Part shown: positions 17,178 to 26,136 of the stretch, in pieces
Numbering within the stretch: position 1 is the stretch's first letter
How the letters are laid out: each line of letters begins with the position of its first letter
Program-made: the position numbers and the translations under genes
Assembly (NCBI GenBank): GCA_021841025.1
Contig: JAKBWA010000010.1
Coordinates: forward strand, 1 to 64,000
From: Bacillota bacterium
Lineage (GTDB): Bacteria; Bacillota; Sulfobacillia; Sulfobacillales; Sulfobacillaceae
Reading direction: 5' to 3'
Length of the DNA: 64,000 bases
Notes under the pieces: generated by a model
What the model saw: the letters and a program-made list of their open reading frames with translations, nothing else
Told to the model about the DNA's origin: nothing
The model's database searches: none

Positions 17178-18719
17178 TCATGACTCACGGCCAAGGCCGA
17201 GACGTTTTTCAACGTCGTCAAGCGAATAGACCGTCTCATCCGTCGGTTGTTCTCTATTCTGAGAAGGCGAATGGTTTACAATCACAATCGAAATTTTTCT
17301 CTCCAAAGCCGGAATAACCTTGTCGAGCAAGTCATAACTCCCCGCTTTTACAATAATCAGTCTTGGCGAATAGCGGTCATACAGAACACCATTGAAGTCT
17401 CGGGAATAGGGGCCCAACATGGCTATTATCTGCCGAGAGGAGAATCCCAAAGCTTCCGCTTTTCGAACCGATTCCGAGGTTGGCAAGACCCGGGCCACGC
17501 AAAACAGATCCTGATTACCCAAAAGGCGGGAAGCGTACACAGAAAGAAATTTTGTGCCAATCAATAACATCACCGTACCACGCATAGTTCCTGCTAGCGT
17601 CGCAGCCTCTTCGTGAGTATTAACCATGGTGATCAAAGTATTTTCAGAAATCTCATGACGCCGTTGGTAACGCATATACCGGATGCCAAGATCCTTGCTC
17701 ACTCGTCTGGCCGTCTGTTGCATCTGCCGGGAATCGGGGTGTGTCATATCCACGATATCACTTACGTGATGTTCCGCAACAAAGGATCTCAAACTTTCAA
17801 AATCCCAAGACCCCCACCGGCTCTGAACTCCTTCAACCTCAGTGTTAATACCAGGCTTCTGATAGGACAAAATGACAGGAAGATTATGAGCTGCAAGACG
17901 CTCAGCGATGAGTCGACCTTCAATCGTCCCCCCTAAAACCAGGATATGGCGAGACGATGAATCTAAATCTCTCGGGTAGTATCCGCGTGGCGTAAGGAAA
18001 CGTCCGTTCCAATTTGTACTTTGAGAATTTCCAACAATAACCGTAGAAAACATGTCGACAGGGTGGTCCAAAAAATGCCGAAGATCAGAAAGAACTACGG
18101 ATTCTCCGGGCCTATAAGCATTACGAACCACCGCAACAGGAGTTTTTGCATCCCGATATCCGAGTAAGATATCCCGGCATTCCGCAATCTGATGTTGCCG
18201 TCTTGCGCTTCTGGGATTGTACAGCCCTACCACAAAATCGCCTTGGGCGGCATGATGAACGCGCTTGACAATTGTCGGCCATGGCGTGAGCAAATCACTC
18301 AGGCTTATCACGGCAAAATCATGCATAATAGGAGCCCCCACCCGTGCAGCAGCAGCTTGAATAGCCGAGATTCCCGGCACCATTTCAATGGGTGGCACCA
18401 CAGACCAAGGGTTTTTCTGCAGCCATTCGAAAATCACGCCGGCCATACCATATATCCCCGCATCTCCGCTCGATACCACGGCAACGTCCTGTCCTTGGCG
18501 GGTGTATTGAACAGCCAGGGCTGCCCTTTGGGTTTCCTGAGACAGCTCCCGGCCTTCAATGATTTGCCGTTTGCCATTCAATAACGGCTCTAGTAGTTTT
18601 ATATAACCATCGTAGCCGACGACCACACCAACTTGTTGCAAAATCCGTAGAGCCAACGGCGTGAGCAATTCTGGATCCCCGGGACCTATTCCTACTATGT
18701 ATAGCGTTCCTGTCATCAA
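17178..18719 (-). CDS. cbiHJ: CbiH-CbiJ fusion: C17-methyltransferase and precorrin-6A reductase
   Basis: This 513-residue protein joins two enzymes. Residues 1-245 are CbiH/CobJ (GIGPGDPELLT, SSGDAGIYGMAG, VPGISAIQAAAARVGAP, VGLYNPRSARR), the ring-contracting C17-methyltransferase. Residues about 258-510 are CbiJ/CobK (ILVLGGTIEGRLIAERL, WGSWDFESL, DMTHPDS), the NAD(P)H-dependent reductase. The start overlaps the cbiX stop (ATGA at 18716-18719). No frameshift is needed, so the fusion is genuine in this sequence. Confidence 0.9.
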   Translation of the reverse strand: MMTGTLYIVGIGPGDPELLTPLALRILQQVGVVVGYDGYIKLLEPLLNGKRQIIEGRELSQETQRAALAVQYTRQGQDVAVVSSGDAGIYGMAGVIFEWLQKNPWSVVPPIEMVPGISAIQAAAARVGAPIMHDFAVISLSDLLTPWPTIVKRVHHAAQGDFVVGLYNPRSARRQHQIAECRDILLGYRDAKTPVAVVRNAYRPGESVVLSDLRHFLDHPVDMFSTVIVGNSQSTNWNGRFLTPRGYYPRDLDSSSRHILVLGGTIEGRLIAERLAAHNLPVILSYQKPGINTEVEGVQSRWGSWDFESLRSFVAEHHVSDIVDMTHPDSRQMQQTARRVSKDLGIRYMRYQRRHEISENTLITMVNTHEEAATLAGTMRGTVMLLIGTKFLSVYASRLLGNQDLFCVARVLPTSESVRKAEALGFSSRQIIAMLGPYSRDFNGVLYDRYSPRLIIVKAGSYDLLDKVIPALERKISIVIVNHSPSQNREQPTDETVYSLDDVEKRLGLGRES

Positions 18720-19594
18720 TTTTTCTCCTGAGGGCTCCCTGTGTGAGAATGACTGTGAGCACCATGGTGATGCGAAAAAGGATAACGATGCTCAGCTCTG
18801 CTTCTCATCCATTCCACATCATAAGCCGTATGCTCACCTTGCATCGCTTCACGAATGCGCCTGACGACCAATTCTACGACGGCGTCCTCCAGGCCAAAAT
18901 AGTGCGTCACATGCACGGTGAGGTTCTTATGTTGCTCAGCAAAGCTATAAGAAATCTGTTCAATTTTCTTAAACAAAGCCCCCGTAAATAGGAAATAGGG
19001 GACAACGACAATTCGTTGAACTCCTAATCCATGCATTCGTCGGAGCCCCTCAGGCAAGTCAGGTTGGGTAATGCCAATAAAAGCATTCTCAACCCACGAA
19101 TATTGACTCGCTTCCCAAAACATACGGGACATTTGATAAAAGTGAGCATTTGCCACCGGATCCGAACTTCCTCTGCCCACGAGCAAAATCCCCGTTCTCG
19201 GATCCGGAGCAAATGGCGCTGTTCGCCTCATCAGAAGATTCATGAGATCGGGGTGAAATCCTAAATGATCTCCGTAGAGAATGTCCACTCCCGGATGGGT
19301 TTTGGCCGCTTCAGAGAGTGCATGGGGAATGTCGTGCATTTTGTGTCCCGCATCCAATAGCATAACCGGAATCGCCACCACTTTGCGTATACCCTGGGTT
19401 GCCAATCTGGCCATGGTATCGGCAATTCTGGGAGAAGCAAACTCCAAAAACGCACTATATATAGGCACGGACCAAGAAGGAGGCAATTGGCTCGAAACCC
19501 TTCCTACCATTTCCTCAAATTCCGCCACGCCTTCCTCGTCCCGGCTGCCGTGTCCAATAAGCAAAATTCCATCGACCGATCCCAACATTTGCAC
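18716..19594 (-). CDS. cbiX: Sirohydrochlorin cobaltochelatase, two-domain, with His-rich tail
   Basis: This 292-residue long-form CbiX inserts Co2+ into sirohydrochlorin, the first committed step of the anaerobic route. The N-terminal domain has GHGSRDEEGVAEF and LLDAGHKMHDIPHAL with metal-site histidines. The second domain has GRGSSDPVANAHF, with the usual GHGS histidine changed to Arg, so domain two may be structural. The C-terminus is His-rich (HHHGAHSHSH), a likely cobalt-binding tail as in long CbiX proteins. It lies 35 nt after cbiG and overlaps cbiHJ. Confidence 0.92.
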   Translation of the reverse strand: MQMLGSVDGILLIGHGSRDEEGVAEFEEMVGRVSSQLPPSWSVPIYSAFLEFASPRIADTMARLATQGIRKVVAIPVMLLDAGHKMHDIPHALSEAAKTHPGVDILYGDHLGFHPDLMNLLMRRTAPFAPDPRTGILLVGRGSSDPVANAHFYQMSRMFWEASQYSWVENAFIGITQPDLPEGLRRMHGLGVQRIVVVPYFLFTGALFKKIEQISYSFAEQHKNLTVHVTHYFGLEDAVVELVVRRIREAMQGEHTAYDVEWMRSRAEHRYPFSHHHGAHSHSHTGSPQEKN

Positions 19595-19629
19595 TCCTCT
19601 TTTCCCGGATAATTTGTAAAAGACCCGTG

Positions 19630-20739
19630 TTATAATGAGTTCAGATTATCTGTTTGTTTAAGGGCGATTGCCACGGTCACACACTTTGATTTGCACTTCG
19701 GGACTAATAATGAGCCTCCGCCCGCTCCTAAAATAGCGGCTGGTTCGGCGACAGCATAGGCTCCTGTGGCCTCAAAAACACTAGGATTGAATTGAGAAGG
19801 GCTCTTTGAGCCGATACTGTTTAATTCTGATGCAGACGCGTAGCGAATCCGCCATTTACGGTGAGCTGCCCATTTTTCTAGCTCTTGGTCATTTCGCTTC
19901 ACGCTGGTGGTCACGATCCAATCTACGCTGTGGGCCGAAAGAGAATTTTCCGCCAACACCCTAAGGATCAGCCGATCGAGATCATCTTCTCTGGCACAAC
20001 GGCTAAAACCGATGCCAAGGGACAGAACTTTGGGCCGATAAATCAAGACCGGCGTCTGTCCAATCTCCTTGGGCAACGATGTAAGCCGATGGGTAATCCA
20101 TAACCAGCCGCGAATTTCTCGAAAAGCCGACAAAGGAACATGTTCCCAACTGTCATAGATGCAGCTAAACGCATCCCGGTGCCGCCAATCAGGTGACCCG
20201 CTTTCCTGTATGACCCCGACTTTCTCCTGCTCCAGCATCATGCGCGAGATCGGGGCTATCATCCTGGGATTTTCCAAATGCCAATGCCACTCGTGACCAA
20301 TGAATTCCAATGCCGGTAGGCCTAAGCTGTCAGTGGCGGTGGTAATAACCGGAGTGGCTTGCAATATTTGAGCCACTTGCCGGGTAACGGCATTGCCCCT
20401 TCCCCAGTGGCACGAGAGGAGACAAACGGCATAACGTCCGGCATCGTCGACCACCGTAACACTCGGATCTGTGCGTTTGTCCCGAATAAGGGGAGCAATA
20501 AGCCGGGTTGCCAAGCTCACCGGCATAACCAATATCCAGTGGCGATAGTCGTGAAAAACCTCTGCTATCCACTCACCAAGAGGCTTGGCAAAATAATGCA
20601 CGCTTACCCGAGGCAAATCCACTCCCATTAAGCGTTCAGGCAACCACACCGTCATGGGTTCGTGCTGCGAGAGCAAACGCACTGGGTTGTATCCCGGACG
20701 GGAAATCGCCACCGTGGCCCACATCTCTTCCGTTTTCAT
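19630..20739 (-). CDS. cbiG: Cobalt-precorrin-5A hydrolase
   Basis: CbiG, 369 residues, opens the delta-lactone of cobalt-precorrin-5A and releases acetaldehyde. The N-terminal half (about 40-150) has the CbiG N and middle motifs VTVVDDAGRYAVCLLSCHWGRGNAVT and TATDSLGLPAL. The C-terminal domain has LGIGFSRCAREDDL, TTSVKRNDQELEKWA, the conserved Ser/Pro-Ser stretch and GAYAVAEPAA. Its start overlaps the cbiF stop (ATGA, 20736-20739). It is specific to the anaerobic pathway. Confidence 0.92.
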   Translation of the reverse strand: MKTEEMWATVAISRPGYNPVRLLSQHEPMTVWLPERLMGVDLPRVSVHYFAKPLGEWIAEVFHDYRHWILVMPVSLATRLIAPLIRDKRTDPSVTVVDDAGRYAVCLLSCHWGRGNAVTRQVAQILQATPVITTATDSLGLPALEFIGHEWHWHLENPRMIAPISRMMLEQEKVGVIQESGSPDWRHRDAFSCIYDSWEHVPLSAFREIRGWLWITHRLTSLPKEIGQTPVLIYRPKVLSLGIGFSRCAREDDLDRLILRVLAENSLSAHSVDWIVTTSVKRNDQELEKWAAHRKWRIRYASASELNSIGSKSPSQFNPSVFEATGAYAVAEPAAILGAGGGSLLVPKCKSKCVTVAIALKQTDNLNSL

Positions 20740-21533
20740 GGCCCGCCATCCTGTAAATCATGCCGAAACAAGTGAGAGAACTCAGGGTCATACAAACGGG
20801 AACGCGTATCCCGAAGAGTTGGCTCTATAGCTTGTCCCGCTAGAATCAAGGCATGGCGGTAGATCTTGTGGCGGCGCAAATCTTGCGCTAGATTCTTGAC
20901 GGTAGTCTCGATGATTTTTTCATCAGACCAACCCACTTTATACGCCACAATCAAAAGATCGGACTCTTCATAACCGGCTTCCAGAAGCTCCCGGGTCACC
21001 TTATTGGCCAACGCTGCACTCAAGAATATTACCAATGTGGCGGGATGGCGAGCCAGTTCCGACAGCGATCCTCCCTTTGGCACAGGGCTGGCCCTGCCCT
21101 CAACCCGGGTCAAAATCACCGTCTGCGACACACCAGGTACCGTTAATTCGCGTTGGATACGCCCAGCTGCGGCATTCACTGAACTGACCCCAGGAATAAT
21201 TTCAAAAGGGATGTTGCACATTTGCAGTCTGCGCATTTGTTCCGTAATAGCCCCATAGACAGCTGGATCCCCGGAATGAACCCGTGCCACCACATGATCT
21301 TCCTGAATGGCAGCAACGATTAGCGAAATAATTTCATCTAAATTCCGGTCGCTGCTCGTCCATAATCTTGCTTCAGGACGACAATACTCTAAAATCTCGC
21401 TATTCACTAATGAATCCGCATAGACCACCGTGTCCGCACTCTTCAAAACTTGCATTCCCCTGATGGTCAATAACTCCGGGTCTCCCGGTCCCGCTCCTAT
21501 GATATACGCCCATCCCGGCTGAATTTTGCGCAC
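20736..21533 (-). CDS. cbiF: Cobalt-precorrin-4 C11-methyltransferase
   Basis: This 265-residue SAM-dependent tetrapyrrole methylase has the family N-terminus YIIGAGPGDPELLTIRG, ARVHSGDPAVYGAITEQ, VPGVSSVNAAAG and the C-terminal HALILAGQAI. This pattern is CbiF/CobM, which methylates C11. Spacing to cbiL is 49 nt. Length and motifs are intact. Confidence 0.93.
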   Translation of the reverse strand: MRKIQPGWAYIIGAGPGDPELLTIRGMQVLKSADTVVYADSLVNSEILEYCRPEARLWTSSDRNLDEIISLIVAAIQEDHVVARVHSGDPAVYGAITEQMRRLQMCNIPFEIIPGVSSVNAAAGRIQRELTVPGVSQTVILTRVEGRASPVPKGGSLSELARHPATLVIFLSAALANKVTRELLEAGYEESDLLIVAYKVGWSDEKIIETTVKNLAQDLRRHKIYRHALILAGQAIEPTLRDTRSRLYDPEFSHLFRHDLQDGGP

Positions 21534-21582
21534 ATCCTGCCTCCTTTCGAATTAACCCGCAACTTCGAGAACACACCGACAA

Positions 21583-22311
21583 TCAGCGATGAAGTTCTTG
21601 CCGCACCACAAGCAAGGACATATAGGGCAGGATTTCTTGCTTTAACGCCTGCCAATCGGTCCGAATTTCCTGTTGAGAAGTGCCAATCTGAGCCAAGTAA
21701 ACCGTATATGGCAAAAGATGGTGGGAATCCAACAAGTCATAAATGCGATGAAAGTTTCCGGAAATTTTGAGAATCACTACCGTATCGCAGCTGTTCAGCG
21801 CTAGAGTCAGCCGATCCAGATCATCATGTCCAGGCACCACCGCAAGAGATTTTTCACCCATGACCAGACTTTCTCCGAGCTGTGCTGATGCCGCACTCAC
21901 TGACGAAATACCAGGAACAATCTCCACAGCAACATGCGGAGATTTGCTAAGGACAGCCTCAGCCAGATAAGAAAATGTTGAATACAAAGAGGGATCCCCC
22001 TCACTTACAAAAGCGACATCCAGGCCCTGGGTTAAATATGACAACACCTGTTCCGCCGCATCATCCCATGCCTGCTCCAACCACTCCTTATCCCGGGTCA
22101 TTGGAAACACCAGGCGCAACACATGTTTTTCTGGTTTAAAGTAGGCTTGAACAATTTTCTCGGATCGTCCTGTTCCTGTGGCAACCCCGCGAGGCAGGGC
22201 AATCACCGGAGCATCTTTTAGAATCCGGTCCGCCTGAAGTGTCAGCCACTGGGGATTCCCCGGGCCGGCTCCCAATCCAAATAAGCGACCATAAAATTGA
22301 GTCATCGTCAA
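21583..22311 (-). CDS. cbiL: Cobalt-precorrin-2 C20-methyltransferase
   Basis: This 242-residue tetrapyrrole methylase has GLGAGPGNPQWLTLQA, FVSEGDPSLYSTFSYLAE and VPGISSVSAASAQLG. The SEGDPSLYSTF segment is characteristic of CbiL/CobI, which methylates C20. It sits 8 nt after the cbiET stop. The start is ATG 22311; a second ATG two codons later is equally plausible. Confidence 0.93.
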   Translation of the reverse strand: MTMTQFYGRLFGLGAGPGNPQWLTLQADRILKDAPVIALPRGVATGTGRSEKIVQAYFKPEKHVLRLVFPMTRDKEWLEQAWDDAAEQVLSYLTQGLDVAFVSEGDPSLYSTFSYLAEAVLSKSPHVAVEIVPGISSVSAASAQLGESLVMGEKSLAVVPGHDDLDRLTLALNSCDTVVILKISGNFHRIYDLLDSHHLLPYTVYLAQIGTSQQEIRTDWQALKQEILPYMSLLVVRQELHR

Positions 22312-22319
22312 TCATATCC

Positions 22320-23531
22320 TTAAGGTTTTTTCACACTCACCACGAATACCGGGTTATCCGGAACAAATCGCGGCACAGTCATTTTCCAGTCCATGAGTGA
22401 TGTTTGTATCAACCGCACATCCCAAGGATAGTCGGGGGGAAGTAATTCGCGAATACCCGCAACTTTATCGAAGCGTATCAGATTAAGGACCACTTTGCCG
22501 CCTGGCCGAAGCCGTCTAAAGATTTCTTTCACCAGCTCTGGAAAACGGCCGCCTGCCCCACCAATAAACACGGCATCGGGATCCGGCAATTTTTCCAGAA
22601 CTTCAGGCGCTTCTCCCAGAATCGGCGTGACCCAGGCCTGATGATGCTGAATGTTAGAACATAAAATGTCAAAAGCACCAGAGTTGCGTTCAACGGCAAA
22701 GACTTTCCCTTCCGGACCGATAATACGGCTGCCGTCAATCCCCACGGACCCGGTTCCGGCTCCAATATCCCACAAAACACTGCCGGGGTTCAAAGACAAC
22801 TGGCCGATGGCCACAGCACGTACTGATTTCTTGGTAATCATCCCCGGTTGACCTTTCGGACGCTCGAAATCTTCATCATTTAGACCAAAAGGGCTGGAGT
22901 GCCTTAGACGGTGTAAAACGACGACCACTGTATATCCGCCCGTTTGCCAATGCTGAACCTCGAGGGCCCGGGCTTCCGCAATGTTTTCGGTTTCCATGCC
23001 TAAATTTTCGCAAACGAACATCTGGGCTTCACCCAGCCCATGAGCGACAAGAATTTGAGCAATTTTTTGGGCATTATGGCTAGGGTCCGTCAAAATGGCG
23101 ACCTTCTCATGATGGAGAACCCAAAAGGCAACGTGCTCCATCCCTCGCCCGTGCACAGAACCGAAATAGGCGTCATGCCATGACATTTTGATTTTAGCGA
23201 ATGCCCATTGTATAGAAGACAGTTGGGGAATCACTTGGACCGCATCGCGACCCAAGGTCCGGTAGAGAAATTCCGCGATACCAAAAAAATTTGGATCGCC
23301 TGTGGCCAGCACCACACGTTTTTCCCTCGCATGGCCTTTCAAGTGTTCCGCTAACGGCGCGAGTGGCGAGCAAATAGGATGTTTTCGGAGCACATGGGGA
23401 ATCTCGCGCAAGATGTCTTCGCGGGCATAGACAATATCGGCCGTATGCAAAATAGCATGTTCCCTCTCCGGAAGATCCCTAATCCCTTGAGGAGACAAGC
23501 CTAAGACATAAACAGGATTGTCATTTACCAT
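22320..23531 (-). CDS. cbiET: CbiE-CbiT fusion: C5,15-methyltransferase and C12-decarboxylase
   Basis: This 403-residue protein corresponds to CobL. Residues 1-205 are CbiE (VLGLSPQGIRDLPE, LATGDPNFFGIAEFL, SSIQWAFAKI), and residues about 215-400 are CbiT, a class I methyltransferase with WDIGAGTGSVGIDGS and DAVFIGGAGGRFPELV. It overlaps the cbiC stop by 7 nt (23525-23531). A single polypeptide carries both activities, which are separate proteins in many Firmicutes. Confidence 0.92.
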   Translation of the reverse strand: MVNDNPVYVLGLSPQGIRDLPEREHAILHTADIVYAREDILREIPHVLRKHPICSPLAPLAEHLKGHAREKRVVLATGDPNFFGIAEFLYRTLGRDAVQVIPQLSSIQWAFAKIKMSWHDAYFGSVHGRGMEHVAFWVLHHEKVAILTDPSHNAQKIAQILVAHGLGEAQMFVCENLGMETENIAEARALEVQHWQTGGYTVVVVLHRLRHSSPFGLNDEDFERPKGQPGMITKKSVRAVAIGQLSLNPGSVLWDIGAGTGSVGIDGSRIIGPEGKVFAVERNSGAFDILCSNIQHHQAWVTPILGEAPEVLEKLPDPDAVFIGGAGGRFPELVKEIFRRLRPGGKVVLNLIRFDKVAGIRELLPPDYPWDVRLIQTSLMDWKMTVPRFVPDNPVFVVSVKKP

Positions 23532-24151
23532 GCCTTGCCTTTCGCCAGAAGCAACAATGCATTCATGATGGCCGCTCCCACCGGACTCCCTCCTTTATCG
23601 GACAAATTCGTAATATAGGGTATGTGATGTTGCTGGGCCAGCCTCTCCTTGGATTCTTTGGCCATAACAAAACCCACCGGAACGCCAATAATCAAGTGAG
23701 GCTGCCAGCCCTCTTGCACCAATTGGAGAGTTTCCAACAGTGCCGTCGGGGCGTTGGCTATGACAACGATCACGCTATTACCGTGTACTTGAGCTGCTTT
23801 GTCAATTCCCCAGGCTGAACGGGTCATTGTTCTGTGAGACGCCATAGTATGGGCCTGGGGATCGTCCACATAGCACCAGGACTGAATCCCCGTTTGTTCC
23901 ATTAAATTGCGGTTAAAACCCGCCTGAACCATCGCCACATCTGTCACGATCGCCGCTTTGACCCGAATAGCCTCCATAGCGGTACTCACGGCCTGAGGAT
24001 GAATTCTCACCGTGTCCCGATATTCCCAGTCAGCCGTGGCATGAATGATACGTTCAACAATTGAGCGTTCAAGCGAATTGGCCACGGTTAGACCCTGACG
24101 GATCTGATGAAAGCTTTGTCGGTAAATCTCATCAGGTGTCATCTGGCTCAT
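23525..24151 (-). CDS. cbiC: Cobalt-precorrin-8 methylmutase
   Basis: CbiC/CobH, 208 residues, moves the methyl group from C11 to C12. Motifs are the N-terminal ERSIVERIIHATADWEY, the catalytic histidine in ASHRTMTRSAWGID, and the C-terminal IGVPVGFVMAKESKE and GGSPVGAAIMNALL. It overlaps chlID upstream and cbiET downstream by a few bases, indicating tight translational coupling. Confidence 0.95.
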   Translation of the reverse strand: MSQMTPDEIYRQSFHQIRQGLTVANSLERSIVERIIHATADWEYRDTVRIHPQAVSTAMEAIRVKAAIVTDVAMVQAGFNRNLMEQTGIQSWCYVDDPQAHTMASHRTMTRSAWGIDKAAQVHGNSVIVVIANAPTALLETLQLVQEGWQPHLIIGVPVGFVMAKESKERLAQQHHIPYITNLSDKGGSPVGAAIMNALLLLAKGKAW

Positions 24152-26136
24152 CCTATAATCTCCCGCCCATCCAGCCTCTCATAGGAGGCATCCAAAATTT
24201 TGGCGATCTTGTAGGCCCAAAACAAGGGAATACGACTGGTGTCCGCATCAATCACCTTAAGACTCATGGGATTGACCTGCAACTGACTGAGGCATTTTCG
24301 CGCCATCGAAACATGGGCGTCCCAATCGGTCGTCAAACCAGGAAGCTTTCCGTCAGTCATTAAGTAAAGTTGGAAAAACCACGGTGTTCGCTGACGCCAC
24401 CCTTTCAACAGATGGGCCGTTTGCCATAATCCGTCCCATAAAGGCGTATCGCCCCGCGCGGGCAATTTTTCCAAAATAGCGCCTAGCCGGTCCAATTTAT
24501 TGCTAGGATAAAGCAACGTCTTCACTTGACCATGTCCGAAAGTCAATAGTGCGAAGTGGATTCGTTTCTGATAAGCCTTTTGAGCGATCGTCAGGATCCG
24601 GCGTTTTACCGTGCCGAGCCGTTTAAGGCTTCCCATCGATGCACTCGTGTCCACCACAAAAACAATCACCACGGGGCTTTCGTGTTTGGATTCCCGGAAT
24701 ATCAAATCACTAAGACGCCAATTCGAAAAAAACCTGGCACTAAGATGCTGGCGCTTGGTTCTGGCCAATAGCGTCTTAGGCCAGTCGATGAAAGCATCAT
24801 CCCTTTTTGCAGGCAATTTCCGGTTCCGGCCCCGCAAATACGTCGCAGAAGACTGGCCAACCTTGCGGGAAATATAGACGGGATTCATATTGGACCGCTG
24901 TAGCCTCCCCCATTGCCTGCCCCAAGGACCCGCCACTGAACTCAGGTTAGTCTCTTGATGGGAATTAACCGGAACTACACGGTCATCCGGTCCATTACCA
25001 TGGCCCTTTGGCCGAGACACTCCATCCCAGTCTGAATTCTTAGGATGACTTGTGCTTTCGTTCAGTGGCGGAGATAAGTGGGGATCGGTGCGAATGCCTC
25101 GATTCCCGCCGGCTGAATCGTGACCCTTATCAGGACGAGAGTGGCCATCATCATGAGAAGTTTTTGGTGCAGGCGGCGTAGGAGGTGTCGGCCGCCGGCG
25201 GTGCGAGAGCACTAAGGGTGCAATCGCGTCCACATCCTGCCGGACCACTTCCTGTCTGCCGCACAAAGCGGCATAAGCCCTGGAAGCCTCCGCCATAACA
25301 ATATCCGCTCTCAACCCCTCAACATGGGCCTGGACTGCGGTTTCGGCAATATAACGCAGGATATCGGAGCCGATTTCCACATCACGTAGACGTAGACGGG
25401 CCTCCAAGAGCCTTTTGCGTCGGCTTTGTATACTGTCTTCCCACCTTTCCAGAAATTTGGCCGGTTCACGGTCGAATTCGAGACGCCTTTGGGTAATCAT
25501 GGCCCTTTGTTCAATGTTTTCAGGAGTGGCAATTTGTACAGACAATCCGAACCGATCAAGCAATTGCGGACGAATTTCGCCTTCATCCGGGTTCATAGTC
25601 CCTACCAGCACGAATCGTGCGGGATATGATAACGAAAATCCCTCTCGTTCGACAAAGGCTTGTCCGGAACTCGCCGCATCTAACAGCAAATCAATAGCTT
25701 GGTCGTCCAGTAGATTAACCTCGTCAATATAAAGAACGCCACGGTGCGCTTTAGCCAAAAGGCCGGGAACAAAACGACTATGGGAGGATTTGAGCACCTC
25801 TTCCAAATCCAAATGGCCTAAAATCCGATCTTCCGTTGCCCCGAGCGGCAGTTCCACAAAAGGTGCTGAGCGGGATACCACAGGCGATGTTCCTTCTTGG
25901 CAGACGGGACAAAAAGCTAGGGGATGATTCGGATCGCAGTGATAAGAACATCCTTCTCGTGTATAAATTTCAGGCAAAATGTGGGCGAAAGACCGAACCG
26001 TTGTCGATTTGGCATTACCTCTTTCTCCTTGAATCAACACCCCTCCCACCCCAGGAGACAAGGCGGTCAGAGTCAGTGCCAGTTTTAATTGCTCTTGTCC
26101 GACAATCGCGTCAATCGGCATAACATATTTATTCAT
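24148..26136 (-). CDS. ChlI-ChlD type AAA+/VWA chelatase subunit (partner of CobN)
   Basis: This 662-residue protein fuses an AAA+ ChlI-like motor to a ChlD-like integrin domain. The P-loop is GERGNAKSTTVRS (about 37-49), preceded by a membrane-free N-terminus and followed by a Cys-rich insert (CSYHC and CPVC), Walker B VLYIDEVNLLD and sensor NPDEGEIRPQLLDRFG. A Pro/charged linker (about 330-410) leads to a VWA domain with MIDAS DTSASMGS and TDGKLPG. Such proteins supply ATP-driven remodelling to Mg- or CobN-type chelatases. It overlaps cobN by 8 nt, so CobN is its likely partner. Confidence 0.88.
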   Translation of the reverse strand: MNKYVMPIDAIVGQEQLKLALTLTALSPGVGGVLIQGERGNAKSTTVRSFAHILPEIYTREGCSYHCDPNHPLAFCPVCQEGTSPVVSRSAPFVELPLGATEDRILGHLDLEEVLKSSHSRFVPGLLAKAHRGVLYIDEVNLLDDQAIDLLLDAASSGQAFVEREGFSLSYPARFVLVGTMNPDEGEIRPQLLDRFGLSVQIATPENIEQRAMITQRRLEFDREPAKFLERWEDSIQSRRKRLLEARLRLRDVEIGSDILRYIAETAVQAHVEGLRADIVMAEASRAYAALCGRQEVVRQDVDAIAPLVLSHRRRPTPPTPPAPKTSHDDGHSRPDKGHDSAGGNRGIRTDPHLSPPLNESTSHPKNSDWDGVSRPKGHGNGPDDRVVPVNSHQETNLSSVAGPWGRQWGRLQRSNMNPVYISRKVGQSSATYLRGRNRKLPAKRDDAFIDWPKTLLARTKRQHLSARFFSNWRLSDLIFRESKHESPVVIVFVVDTSASMGSLKRLGTVKRRILTIAQKAYQKRIHFALLTFGHGQVKTLLYPSNKLDRLGAILEKLPARGDTPLWDGLWQTAHLLKGWRQRTPWFFQLYLMTDGKLPGLTTDWDAHVSMARKCLSQLQVNPMSLKVIDADTSRIPLFWAYKIAKILDASYERLDGREIIG

